Shown: in pieces, positions 1 through 7,801 of the stretch | Position numbering within the stretch: the first letter of the stretch is position 1 | How the letters are laid out: each line of letters starts with the position of its first letter | From: Bacillota bacterium | GTDB taxonomy: Bacteria > Bacillota > Clostridia > Clostridiales > Clostridiaceae | Reading direction: 5' to 3' | Length of the DNA stretch: 16,535 bases | Assembly (NCBI GenBank): GCA_023451395.1 | Contig: JAEXZL010000030.1 | Location: 1-16,535 of the forward strand | Notes under the pieces: model-generated | Database searches by the model: none | What the model was told of the DNA's origin: nothing | The model's input: only the letters and a program-made list of their open reading frames with translations | Translations under genes and position numbers: made by a program

Positions 1-799
1 CTAAAAGAACATCCTTATTATCTTTATCCTTAACTATTTGCCCATTTTCTAATGTGCTATGACTGTGACCATCTATGAAGATATCAAGTCCGCTAAGCTG
101 AGGTATTATATCTGTTGACCTCCAAGGTTTACTTTCCCCATCGATGCCCAGATGTCCAAGAGCAATTATATAATTTGCTCCCTGACCTTTTAATTTATCA
201 ATCTCTGCCTGTGCTAAAGCAGCTATCTTGTTATCATTAAAGCTATATCCTTCTACATTAAGAGGATTAGTTTTTGTAGCTGTTTCTGGAGTAGATATGC
301 CAACTATTCCTATCTTTACTCCGTCCTTTTCAAGTAAATATGAGCTTTCAAAAACTTTATCTCCAGCTTTAGTGGTAAAGTTTGATGAAAGCAAAGGGAA
401 GTTCATTTGAGCTTCTAATTTAATTAGCTCAGCAGTACCATAGTTAAAGTCATGATTACCTGGAGTCATAGCATCATATCCAACAGAATTCATGATTTCA
501 ACTATATTTTCCCCTTTTGAAAGGTTTGCAATAGGTAGTCCATGAAGAGTATCACCAGCATCTAAAAGAAATACAGTATTGCCTTCCTTCTCCAACTGAT
601 CCTTCACAGTCTTTACTCCTCCATAGCCTAGCTTATCGTCAACACGGCTATGAACATCATTAGTATGAAGTATAATAATTTCCTTCCCAGCAGCTTCTGC
701 CTTTAGCGGCCAAGCATTGAAGGTTAATATCATGGCAAAAGCCATAAGTAGGGCTAGAAGTCTTGAGCAGTTTTTAGCTGTTCTTGAATTTTTTCTCAT
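1..799 (-). CDS. 5'-nucleotidase / UDP-sugar hydrolase family, secreted (N-terminal part)
   Basis: This is the first 266 codons of a secreted metallophosphoesterase of the bacterial 5'-nucleotidase family; the gene runs off the left edge. Family members hydrolyse nucleotides or UDP-sugars outside the membrane. Residues 1-37 form a signal peptide: a basic start (RKN, R, K), a hydrophobic core and AEA-A near the likely cleavage site. The metal-site motifs are LHTNDVH (residues 44-50), DAGD (80-83), GNHDFNYG (114-121), GHLGID and DGHSH near the truncated end. The C-terminal substrate-binding domain lies outside the window, so the exact substrate cannot be called. The ATG has an AGGAGG site about 7 bases upstream. 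The gene is separated from the upstream PAS-GGDEF gene by a terminator and has its own extended -10 promoter, so it is probably transcribed on its own. Confidence 0.9.
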   Translation of the reverse strand, partial: MRKNSRTAKNCSRLLALLMAFAMILTFNAWPLKAEAAGKEIIILHTNDVHSRVDDKLGYGGVKTVKDQLEKEGNTVFLLDAGDTLHGLPIANLSKGENIVEIMNSVGYDAMTPGNHDFNYGTAELIKLEAQMNFPLLSSNFTTKAGDKVFESSYLLEKDGVKIGIVGISTPETATKTNPLNVEGYSFNDNKIAALAQAEIDKLKGQGANYIIALGHLGIDGESKPWRSTDIIPQLSGLDIFIDGHSHSTLENGQIVKDKDNKDVLL

Positions 800-845
800 A
801 AAAGTCCTCCTTGCTAATTATTATTTGTAATTTTCATACAACTTT

Positions 846-854
846 ATTATATCA
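846..854 (-). promoter_or_regulatory. Extended -10 promoter of the 5'-nucleotidase gene
   Basis: On the minus strand the sequence reads TGATATAAT, a perfect TATAAT preceded by TGN. I see no good -35 hexamer at 16-18 bp, which is tolerable for an extended -10 element. It would give a leader of about 40 bases before the ATG at 799. Confidence 0.55.
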
Positions 855-929
855 TCTGCGTCTACTTAATTCATTATGATATTTTTCTATTTTTAGATAT
901 AAATTAGACATAAAATTTATGGATATTAA

Positions 930-982
930 ATAAAAAGGTATTTGATGATTATGTTATTATCATCAAATACCTCTTTTTATAT
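930..982 (-). terminator. Terminator after the PAS-GGDEF gene, possibly bidirectional
   Basis: A perfect 13-bp inverted repeat (937-949 with 959-971) has a 9-base loop. On the minus strand it is followed by TTTTTATTT. On the plus strand it is followed by TCTTTTTAT, so it could work both ways. It begins 13 bases after the GGDEF stop codon. Confidence 0.9.
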
Positions 983-984
983 CT

Positions 985-1935
985 TTAACCTATCTTTTTT
1001 TTATAAGCTCTATAGGTAGCTTCCTCTAAAGTATGATTCATTCTCCCTAAGGAGCTTAAGGTATAGCTATGTCCAATGATTATTTCTACCGTTTCTGGAA
1101 TAACCTCTTCACACTTTAAATTTTTAGAAGCTCTCTCTATTTCCCTCATTATTTTCACTACTTCTTCTTCATGGATATCTGTCATTAGATAAGCAAACTC
1201 ATCTCCACTAATGCGAAAGAGCTTAGTGTTTTCAGAAGAATAATCTTTAAGAAAGTCAGCTATAGTCTTAATCAGCTCATTTCCTCCCTGAAGCCCAAGC
1301 TTGCTGTTACTGCTTTTCATGCCCTTTAGCTCACAGAGGATTATAGCTGCCCTGGAATTTTTATAACTATTAAGTTCTTCTAATTCCCATTCAAAGTATC
1401 TTCTATTATAGATACCTGTTAAAGTATCATAATTATTATTATACTCTATAAGCTCCTCCAGCCTTTTTCTCAAGGATATATCCCTTAAATTTCCAGTAAT
1501 AGCAACAAGCTTATTATCCTTACAAATTGGCATGGCATTATCCTCTGTCCAGATATATTGTCCCTGCTTATTCTTAAATCTCATGATAATAGGCTTGGAA
1601 AAATCAATTTCTCCTAAGTTTTTCATGGAAAGGAGTTCTTGATCTTCCGGATGGACTGAATCCATGAAGGAGCCAATTTGCTCATTAACCTCTGCTTGTG
1701 TCCATCCTAAGATTTTTTTTAAGGAGGGAGACAGATAAACAAATCTCATTTCCGGCTCTTTAACATAATAATAGCTTATATCCTTATTGCTATCTAATAT
1801 TGTCTTATAAATGTTTTGCTGCTCTTTTGCTCTAATATACCTCTGCTTATATATGTGATTTTTGCCTATACCAAAAGCTGCCGCTACTGCTCCCCCCAGG
1901 GCTATACCAATAACAAATCCCAGGAATACTTCCAT
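985..1935 (-). CDS. Membrane-anchored PAS-GGDEF protein, degenerate nucleotide site
   Basis: The protein has 316 residues. Residues 2-24 are one hydrophobic, Gly/Ala-rich membrane segment. A PAS domain follows at about residues 42-155 (YLSPSLKKILGW, VHPEDQ, and IWTEDNAMPICKDN as the PAC strand). A GGDEF domain covers about 168-316, beginning with DTLTGIYNRRYFE. The signature is SGDEF (243-247), an accepted variant in active cyclases. Other positions depart from the diguanylate cyclase consensus: the usual first metal Asp of the DxDxFK motif is Glu202 (E-L-K-G-M-K), and the Asp that contacts guanine is Asn219 (GGNE for GDE). Asn210 of the usual ND pair is kept. It may be a weak cyclase or a GTP-binding sensor. 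There is no EAL domain. It lies 105 bp downstream of galM with no clear terminator between, so readthrough is possible. The ATG has a GGGGG stretch about 10 bases upstream. Confidence 0.85.
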   Translation of the reverse strand: MEVFLGFVIGIALGGAVAAAFGIGKNHIYKQRYIRAKEQQNIYKTILDSNKDISYYYVKEPEMRFVYLSPSLKKILGWTQAEVNEQIGSFMDSVHPEDQELLSMKNLGEIDFSKPIIMRFKNKQGQYIWTEDNAMPICKDNKLVAITGNLRDISLRKRLEELIEYNNNYDTLTGIYNRRYFEWELEELNSYKNSRAAIILCELKGMKSSNSKLGLQGGNELIKTIADFLKDYSSENTKLFRISGDEFAYLMTDIHEEEVVKIMREIERASKNLKCEEVIPETVEIIIGHSYTLSSLGRMNHTLEEATYRAYKKKIG

Positions 1936-2040
1936 ATACTCTCATTTCCCCCTAATAATTCTTATTACCTAATATCTATATCGCAATTTTTAAAGAAAAC
2001 TTTACATTAATTCCAAAAATAACCATAATAATTAATTAGT

Positions 2041-2970
2041 TTACTTTAATGAAAGGTTAATACTAAACTCTAGTATCTCACCAGGAATTATTATGGGGCA
2101 TCTTCCCTTGTCCATAGCTATATCTATGCCGTCATAGTAGCCTGTACATGGCTCTAGAGCACAGTTATAATCTCCTCTAAAGCCACCCTCAGTAACCCAG
2201 AAACCTAAATAAGGCAGCTTTTCTTTATCATAGCTAACTTCAAAGATAAGCTCCTTTGAAGGATAGTAAATAGAACAAAGTCCCCTTTGAACCTCTTGGT
2301 AGTGATAGTATTTTTCGCAATTATTATCATCCTTTGAACCAATGGTTCTAAAATCAAAAAGATTTCCTTTTATATCGTTATCTATTGGATATTCAAGAAT
2401 CTTTCCAACTTTTCCTAAAAAGCCACTTTCATGAACATTTTCTATAGCTTCTGTTCCTTCTGGAAAATTAATTCTCATATCCTCTTCACAATTAACCAGG
2501 CAGTGCATGGCCCAGATTGCAGGAAAGGCTTCCTTTCCCTTATTCTCAATTGCATAACTAATAAATAAGCCATCCTCCTGTAAGCTAAGAGACTTTCTGT
2601 AGGTATAAGGCAGCAATCTGCTTTCAACCCTTAATATAAGCTCCTCTTCCTTTATTTCATATGAAAAGTTACTTGACCATATCTCTCCATGATCTGGATA
2701 TAAAATTTCCTTTCCTTCCACTTGCACAATAGAGCTATCTATAGTGGGAAAGCAATCATCAAAGCCTGAGGCATCATAGTTTTCAAAGGGTTCCCCAAAA
2801 GATGCTTTAAGGTAGGAATCAGCTTTATTTTGAAAAAGTAACTCAAAGTCCTTATCCCTATGGTATATAGATGCTATCTTTCCGCCTATTCTTGGTAATA
2901 CCACAACCCTCAGGTGTTCCCCCTGAAGCTCCACAGCCCTTTCTCCTTTAAAAAGCATCTCTTTAATCAT
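2041..2970 (-). CDS. galM: Aldose 1-epimerase (galactose mutarotase) family protein
   Basis: This 309-residue protein belongs to the aldose 1-epimerase fold, which interconverts alpha and beta anomers of galactose or glucose in the cytoplasm. The expected catalytic residues are visible: His94 in DHGEIW, His156 in WAMHCLVN (general acid) and Glu273 in ALEPCTGY (general base). The length is slightly short of classical GalM (about 340), and the sequence resembles the broader GalM-like group, so a different aldose is possible. The start overlaps the galK stop by ATGA, with GAGG about 7 bases upstream. This indicates translational coupling and supports a role in galactose use. It is the last gene of the gal operon. 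Confidence 0.8.
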   Translation of the reverse strand: MIKEMLFKGERAVELQGEHLRVVVLPRIGGKIASIYHRDKDFELLFQNKADSYLKASFGEPFENYDASGFDDCFPTIDSSIVQVEGKEILYPDHGEIWSSNFSYEIKEEELILRVESRLLPYTYRKSLSLQEDGLFISYAIENKGKEAFPAIWAMHCLVNCEEDMRINFPEGTEAIENVHESGFLGKVGKILEYPIDNDIKGNLFDFRTIGSKDDNNCEKYYHYQEVQRGLCSIYYPSKELIFEVSYDKEKLPYLGFWVTEGGFRGDYNCALEPCTGYYDGIDIAMDKGRCPIIIPGEILEFSINLSLK

Positions 2971-4133
2971 ATAGTTACCTCAGTGGTTCCTTCCCCTAGG
3001 GTGCTGAAATAAAAGCTTGCCTGAAGTCCGGTCCTTTCAAAGTAATTCTTTCCGGTGTTCTCAATGAACTCTTTAACAGCATCCTTATTAACTAAAGCAA
3101 TAGCACAACCACCGAAGCCTGCCCCTGTCATCCTTGCCCCAATGCAGCCTTTACTCCTTAAAGCTTCCTCCACTATTGTATCTAGCTCATCTCCAGTAAC
3201 CTCATAAAGATCTCTTAAGGAGTTATGAGAGGCAGTTAACTGCTCTCCAAAGCCTTTAATATCTCCTTCCTTTAGAAGAATGCTAGACTTTTTAACCCTT
3301 TCATTTTCATAGATGGCATGCTCTGCCCTCTTAGCAATATTCTCCTTAGGGAGCATATCCTTAAGCTCTTGAAATTCCTTAGAGGTAAGCTCACATAGGG
3401 AATTAATAGGTGTATACTTTTTTAATACCTCTAAGGCCTCTTCACATTCCGCTCTTCTTTCATTGTATTTAGACTCATTTAGTGCTCTGCGTTTATTAGT
3501 GTTCATAATTACTAAAGTATAATTTTTAAGATCAGCTTCAGCATATTCATAATTTAAGGTGTTGCAATCTAAAAGAATTGCCCTGTCTTTTTTACCCATT
3601 CCTATGGCAAATTGATCCATTATGCCACAATTAACACCTACATATTCATTTTCTGCTCTTTGAGCTATTTTAACTAACTCTACCCTGTCCCTTTTATTCC
3701 TGTTAAAAAGCTCCTGAACCATCACCGCAGTCAATAGTTCTAAAGAAGCAGAGGAGGATAACCCTGCTCCATTTGGTATATTTCCAGAAACTAATATATC
3801 CATCCCCTTAATTTCATAACCCTGCTCCTTCATAAGCTTTATTACACCCTTGGGATAGTTTGCCCAGTCATGCTCCTCTTTAAATTCTAAATCCTCAGTG
3901 GAGCATTTGACCCTTAGCTTAAAATTTGTAGAGGCAAGATTAATTTCTCCATCTAACCTTTCTCTTACTACTCCATAGGTACCAAAATCCAGAGCACAAG
4001 GAAATACATAGCCGCCATTATAGTCTATATGCTCTCCAATTAAGTTAACTCTCCCAGGAGAGTGGAAAACTCTGATATCTCCAAAATCACCATAAAATTC
4101 TTTAAAGCTTTTTAAAACCTCTAAAGCTTCCAT
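2967..4133 (-). CDS. galK: Galactokinase
   Basis: This 388-residue GHMP-family kinase phosphorylates alpha-D-galactose to galactose-1-phosphate with ATP, the first committed step of the Leloir pathway. Motif 1, the galactokinase signature, is at residues 27-41 (PGRVNLIGEHIDYNGG region). Motif 2, the ATP loop GNIPNGAGLSSSAS, is at 117-130. Motif 3, GARMTGAGFGGCA, is near the C terminus. IMDQF (171-175) carries the catalytic Asp173. Length is normal. The ATG has AAGGAG 7 bases upstream and lies one base past the galT stop; the gene overlaps galM at its 3' end. Frame and motifs are intact. Confidence 0.97.
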   Translation of the reverse strand: MEALEVLKSFKEFYGDFGDIRVFHSPGRVNLIGEHIDYNGGYVFPCALDFGTYGVVRERLDGEINLASTNFKLRVKCSTEDLEFKEEHDWANYPKGVIKLMKEQGYEIKGMDILVSGNIPNGAGLSSSASLELLTAVMVQELFNRNKRDRVELVKIAQRAENEYVGVNCGIMDQFAIGMGKKDRAILLDCNTLNYEYAEADLKNYTLVIMNTNKRRALNESKYNERRAECEEALEVLKKYTPINSLCELTSKEFQELKDMLPKENIAKRAEHAIYENERVKKSSILLKEGDIKGFGEQLTASHNSLRDLYEVTGDELDTIVEEALRSKGCIGARMTGAGFGGCAIALVNKDAVKEFIENTGKNYFERTGLQASFYFSTLGEGTTEVTI

Positions 4134-4134
4134 T

Positions 4135-5130
4135 TTAATTCTCCTTTATTAAATTATTATGTGTGTATCTCTTATGAGCTTCTCTAAGCTCCTTAGCCAT
4201 CTCCTCTACTGAGGCTGGATTACAAGTTGCCCAGGCTCCCATCTCTGAGGAAGCATAATATTTTATCTTTTCCTTAGATCTAAGTGGTGGATAGAACTCC
4301 ACATGGAAGTGGTAATAATCTTCATGCCCTTTGTATTCTGGAGAATTAACGGGGCCTTGATGAATATTCATCATATAAGGAAAGGGTTTGTCAAATAAAG
4401 CATCAAAGGTTCCTGTTACTTCCTTTAATATTGCTGCAAAATTATTTTTTTCCCTTTCTGTAAAATCAATCATTTTATTTCTGTGCTTCTTGCTTACGAT
4501 GAACATTCCATAAGGATAATCAGTGAAATATGGAAGATAAGCAAGGAAATCTTCATTCTCCATAATGATTCTTTCTTTAAAATCCACCTCTTCCTTATTC
4601 ATTCTGCATATGAGGCACTGGCAGTTTTCCTGAAAATATTCCTTACAGGAATTAAGCTCTACCTGAAGCTTTAGTGGCATTTTAGAATAGCCATAAATTT
4701 GACCATGGGGGTGAGGCATGGTTACACCTACCTCTTCTCCTCTATTTTCAAACTGAAATATAAATTTAACCTTCTCATCCTTAGCTATCTCTATAAAACG
4801 AACACACCAAAGATCCACAAGCTTTCTTATATGTTCTAAGGGCAGCTCTGGAAGAGTTTTGTTGTGATCAGGAGAATATAGTATTACCTCACATTTACCA
4901 AAGGCCTTGGCACTTTTATAAAAGTCTGAGCCTACCATATCAGGCTCTGGCGGATTCTCTGATAGGGCAGGAAAATCATTATCATATTTTAAAACCTCAT
5001 AGTTTTCCGGAACCTTTCCGGAGCCTGGACAAAAAGGACACCAGTCCTTAGGCATCTGAGGGCGGTTCTGCCTATGTGAAGCTACTATTGTCCAATCCTT
5101 TAATAGGGGATTCCATCTTAATTCTGCCAT
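4135..5130 (-). CDS. galT: Galactose-1-phosphate uridylyltransferase
   Basis: This 331-residue class I GalT of the HIT superfamily moves UMP from UDP-glucose to galactose-1-phosphate, giving UDP-galactose and glucose-1-phosphate. The active-site HPHGQ motif is at residues 140-144 with nucleophile His142. The N-terminal RWNPLLKDWTIVASHRQNRPQ region and the CPFC zinc pair (Cys31, Cys34) are typical. The C-terminal HxHxExYPP segment (YHFHVEFYPP) is also present. The start has a perfect AGGAGGT 7 bases upstream. It follows the LacI-type regulator by 41 bases with no terminator, so both are probably on one transcript. galE, needed to recycle UDP-galactose, is not in this window. Confidence 0.97.
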   Translation of the reverse strand: MAELRWNPLLKDWTIVASHRQNRPQMPKDWCPFCPGSGKVPENYEVLKYDNDFPALSENPPEPDMVGSDFYKSAKAFGKCEVILYSPDHNKTLPELPLEHIRKLVDLWCVRFIEIAKDEKVKFIFQFENRGEEVGVTMPHPHGQIYGYSKMPLKLQVELNSCKEYFQENCQCLICRMNKEEVDFKERIIMENEDFLAYLPYFTDYPYGMFIVSKKHRNKMIDFTEREKNNFAAILKEVTGTFDALFDKPFPYMMNIHQGPVNSPEYKGHEDYYHFHVEFYPPLRSKEKIKYYASSEMGAWATCNPASVEEMAKELREAHKRYTHNNLIKEN

Positions 5131-5171
5131 GTTAACTACCTCCTAAAATCAATTTTTAATGTATTATTTCA

Positions 5172-6227
5172 CTAACTACTTTCTCTAAGAATCAGCTCTG
5201 TGTTAATAATTACGCTTCTACCCTTATCTTTTGGTCTTTCCATAAGGGTCAATAGCTCTGACACAGCCTTTTCGCCAATACTTTCAGTACTTAAATCCAC
5301 AGTTGTAATTCCTGGATAGCTCATATAGCATAAGGGTGTGTTATCATAACCTATTACTGCTACATCCTCTGGGACTCTTATTCTTTCTTCTCTCAGGGTT
5401 GTAATAAGAGCTGATGCCATAAGATCATTACAGGCTATAAATGCATCAGGCATCTCCTCTTCACTATTAATAAGCTGAAATACCGCTTCCTTTATTTCCT
5501 TTACTACCGCAAGGTTATTTCCTTTTTTAACTCTTAAAACTCGACTATAGACTCTTTTATCTTCCTTTATAAGCTCTTTATAAAGTTTCTCTCTTATATC
5601 TAAAGAATGGGAGTCTTCTCCTCTTAAAAGTGCTATTTTATCTCTGCCTATTTCCTTTAATCTTTCAAAGGCCTTTCTCATACCATTTCTTTCATCATAA
5701 AAGATACCATTAAAGGAATTACTTATCTCTGGAGTATAAGAGGCAATAAGGATTAAGGGTAATCTTTCTGTTAGTGCCCTGTAATAAGGAGAGCTTATAT
5801 TCTCATAGCTTGGATCCATTACTATCACTCCATCCACATGACCCTCTTCTAAGTCCTGAAGATAGGTAAGCTCTTCTATAGAATCTCCTCCAGTGGCTGA
5901 TAGCTGTATATGGTAGTTATGCTCCTTCAGCCTAACCTGTATATCTTCTATAATGGTAGAAAAAAACCAGTTGGAGATACTTGGAACCACAATTCCCACT
6001 GTATGGCTTCTTCCGGTAATAAGACCCCTAGCTAAAAGATTGGGCTTAAAATTTAATTTTTCTATAGCCTCCTCTACCTTTTGTCTAGTGGCTTTTTTTA
6101 CAGGATAATTATTATTTAAAACCCTGGAGACAGTAGATATTGAAACCCCTGCTTCTCTTGCTACATCATTTATATTAGAAATAATATCACCTCTTATCTT
6201 AAAATAGAAAAGGTTTTCTATAATCAT
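5172..6227 (-). CDS. LacI-family regulator of the gal operon
   Basis: This is a cytoplasmic repressor-type transcription factor. The longest ATG-started frame gives 351 residues. The LacI headpiece is clear: NINDVAREAGVSISTVSRVL (residues 18-37), then the hinge region KPNLLARGLITGRSHTVGIVVP, and a periplasmic-binding-protein-like sensor domain to the C terminus (IACNDLMASAL, VAVIGYDNTPL). Position as first gene of a galTKM operon suggests galactose or a derivative as inducer; that is inference. The start is doubtful. Family members normally begin directly before the SNINDVA segment. The ATG at 6225-6227 lacks a good Shine-Dalgarno site and lies in the predicted -10 element. A good AGAGGTGAT site (6187-6194) points instead to an ATT codon at 6180-6182. 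I keep the ATG as formal start because ATT initiation is rare. Confidence 0.93.
   Translation of the reverse strand: MIIENLFYFKIRGDIISNINDVAREAGVSISTVSRVLNNNYPVKKATRQKVEEAIEKLNFKPNLLARGLITGRSHTVGIVVPSISNWFFSTIIEDIQVRLKEHNYHIQLSATGGDSIEELTYLQDLEEGHVDGVIVMDPSYENISSPYYRALTERLPLILIASYTPEISNSFNGIFYDERNGMRKAFERLKEIGRDKIALLRGEDSHSLDIREKLYKELIKEDKRVYSRVLRVKKGNNLAVVKEIKEAVFQLINSEEEMPDAFIACNDLMASALITTLREERIRVPEDVAVIGYDNTPLCYMSYPGITTVDLSTESIGEKAVSELLTLMERPKDKGRSVIINTELILRESS
6204..6221. promoter_or_regulatory. Palindromic operator candidate for the gal regulator
   Basis: A perfect 8-bp inverted repeat, ATAGAAAA and TTTTCTAT, is separated by two bases (GG on the plus strand). It lies around the predicted transcription start of the regulator-galTKM operon. 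LacI-family operators are short even palindromes of this kind, usually with a central CG; here the centre is GG/CC. Autoregulation is inferred. Confidence 0.55.
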
Positions 6228-6254
6228 ACTACTTCATATTTTAAAGGATTTCAA
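6226..6254 (-). promoter_or_regulatory. Promoter of the regulator-galTKM operon
   Basis: The -35 TTGAAA (6249-6254) and -10 TAGTAT (6226-6231) are separated by exactly 17 bp. The predicted start near 6219 lies downstream of the ATG at 6227, which would exclude that ATG from the message. The -10 matches only four of six consensus bases. Confidence 0.45.
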
Positions 6255-6264
6255 TACCCTATAG

Positions 6265-6297
6265 CAATAAAAAAAATCGTCAGTAGCCTGACGATTT
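6265..6297 (-). terminator. glmM terminator
   Basis: A perfect 10-bp inverted repeat (AAATCGTCAG at 6274-6283 with CTGACGATTT at 6288-6297) has a 4-base loop. On the minus strand it runs into an uninterrupted stretch of T. It starts 16 bases after the glmM stop and separates glmM from the gal operon. Confidence 0.92.
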
Positions 6298-6312
6298 CAT
6301 TAGTTACAATTA

Positions 6313-7662
6313 TTATAAAGCTGCCTTATCCTCAATATGCTTTGCAAGCTTTGTAGCCATTTCTTTAATGACCTCTTGATTTTCTCCTTCAAGCATAACT
6401 CTTACTAATGGTTCAGTACCAGAAGGCCTTATGAGGACTCTTCCTCTTCCATGGAGCTTTTCTTCGATAGATATTATTTCCTCTGCAATTTCTCTATCAG
6501 TTATATGGATATCCTTTTTATCATTAGGTACCTTTGCATTAATAAGCACCTGAGGAAGCTCCTTCATGCAGCATGCAAGCTCTGAAAGGCTCTTGTTTTT
6601 TCTTTTAACTATAGAAGCTATTTGAAGTGCTGTTACAAGTCCATCTCCAGTGGTATTAAAGTCTAAGAATATAATATGTCCAGACTGCTCTCCACCAAGC
6701 TTATAATCATTTTTCAGCATTTCCTCTAATACATATCTTTCTCCTACCTTTGTCTTAACTCTCTCAATAGATGCCTCCTGACAGGCAATGTCAAGACCAA
6801 GATTACTCATAACTGTAACAACAAGAGTATCATTTTTAAGTCTTCCAAGCTCCTTTAAATGCTTAGCACAAATGAGCATTATAAAGTCTCCATTTATTAG
6901 ATTTCCCTTATCATCTACTGCAAGACATCTGTCTGCATCACCGTCAAAAGCAAAACCCATATGGCACTTCTTTTTCACTACGTATTCCATAAGCTCTTCT
7001 GGATGTGTGGAGCCACAGTTTTCATTGATATTAACACCATCAGGATTATCATTAATAACAAGAACCTCTGCTCCAAGCTCTCTAAAGGCATCAACAGCAA
7101 CCCTTGAGCTCGCTCCATTTGCACAGTCTAGTGCTACCTTAATCCCTTTAAGATCTGTTCCTATGGTGCTCTTAGCAAAATCCTTATAATCATCCTCTGC
7201 AGAATGTTCAGTTACCTTTCTACCTATATCTCCTCCAGTAGGGCTAGGAACTCCTTCAAAACCATTTTCCATTACCCTTTGGATATCATCTTCTAATTCA
7301 TCAGAAAGCTTTAAGCCTTTATTATCAAAAAATTTAATTCCGTTAAACTCAACAGGGTTATGAGATGCAGATATCATTACTCCCGCATCAGCACCATATT
7401 CTTTAACCAAATAAGCTATGGCTGGTGTAGGAATTACTCCTAAAACCACTGCCTCTGCTCCTACAGATAAAATACCAGAAATCAAAGCTGATTCAAGCAT
7501 ATCTCCTGATATTCTAGTATCCTTACCTACTAATATTTTGGGTTTATGAGTACCCTCTGTTAATACATAAGCACCAGCTCTGCCTAAGGAATAGGCAAGC
7601 TCTGCTGTAAGCTCAGTGTTTGCAATCCCTCTTACACCATCTGTTCCGAATATTCTTCCCAT
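6313..7662 (-). CDS. glmM: Phosphoglucosamine mutase
   Basis: This 449-residue cytoplasmic enzyme converts glucosamine-6-phosphate to glucosamine-1-phosphate, the precursor of UDP-GlcNAc for peptidoglycan. The N terminus MGRIFGTDGVRGIAN is diagnostic of GlmM. The phosphoserine loop ISASHNP has Ser100; the magnesium loop DGDADR is at 240-245; GGEQSGH is at 323-329; the phosphate-binding RPSGTEP is at 412-418. Length is typical and there is no disruption. The ATG has AGAGGGA upstream. The gene has a strong predicted promoter and a strong terminator, so it appears to be a single-gene transcript here. Confidence 0.98.
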   Translation of the reverse strand: MGRIFGTDGVRGIANTELTAELAYSLGRAGAYVLTEGTHKPKILVGKDTRISGDMLESALISGILSVGAEAVVLGVIPTPAIAYLVKEYGADAGVMISASHNPVEFNGIKFFDNKGLKLSDELEDDIQRVMENGFEGVPSPTGGDIGRKVTEHSAEDDYKDFAKSTIGTDLKGIKVALDCANGASSRVAVDAFRELGAEVLVINDNPDGVNINENCGSTHPEELMEYVVKKKCHMGFAFDGDADRCLAVDDKGNLINGDFIMLICAKHLKELGRLKNDTLVVTVMSNLGLDIACQEASIERVKTKVGERYVLEEMLKNDYKLGGEQSGHIIFLDFNTTGDGLVTALQIASIVKRKNKSLSELACCMKELPQVLINAKVPNDKKDIHITDREIAEEIISIEEKLHGRGRVLIRPSGTEPLVRVMLEGENQEVIKEMATKLAKHIEDKAAL

Positions 7663-7719
7663 TCTATCTTCCCTCTCTTAATTTCTTTTTTCCTTATTTA
7701 TCTTTTTCTATCAAAACCT

Positions 7720-7748
7720 ATTATATTATATTTTTTGTATATTAACAA
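7720..7748 (-). promoter_or_regulatory. glmM promoter
   Basis: A perfect -10 TATAAT (7720-7725) is placed 17 bp from -35 TTGTTA (7743-7748). A second, overlapping TATAAT lies 5 bases upstream. The leader to the glmM ATG would be about 50 bases. Confidence 0.7.
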
Positions 7749-7749
7749 C

Positions 7750-7789
7750 GGAGGGAAAAGACAAATACCATCATACGTCTATCCCCTCC
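7750..7789 (-). other. Strong stem-loop between the M20 hydrolase and glmM
   Basis: Two 13-base arms (7750-7762 and 7777-7789) pair with one mismatch and one G-T pair around a 14-base loop; the outer GGAGGG/CCCTCC is perfect. No T tract follows on either strand, so it is not a standard intrinsic terminator. It lies 12 bases after the hydrolase stop and ends next to the glmM -35. A 3'-end protecting structure or an upstream regulatory site are both possible. Confidence 0.5.
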
Positions 7790-7801
7790 ACCAATACTAT
7801 A

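Noticed and set aside
228..410. 60-codon open frame on the plus strand inside the 5'-nucleotidase gene
   Set aside because: It is antisense to the conserved metallophosphoesterase domain and has no supporting signals.
1936..2040. Promoter or terminator between galM and the PAS-GGDEF gene
   Set aside because: Only weak -35/-10 matches and short AT palindromes are present; nothing rises above the AT-rich background.
6788..7189. 133-codon open frame on the plus strand inside glmM
   Set aside because: It is antisense to an intact, motif-complete glmM, has no good ribosome binding site, and its Ser/Leu-rich product looks like a codon-bias shadow.
7750..7789. Stem-loop considered as a glmS-type ribozyme or other known riboswitch
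   Set aside because: It is a single simple hairpin upstream of the glmM promoter, not within the glmM message, and shows none of the conserved multi-helix core.
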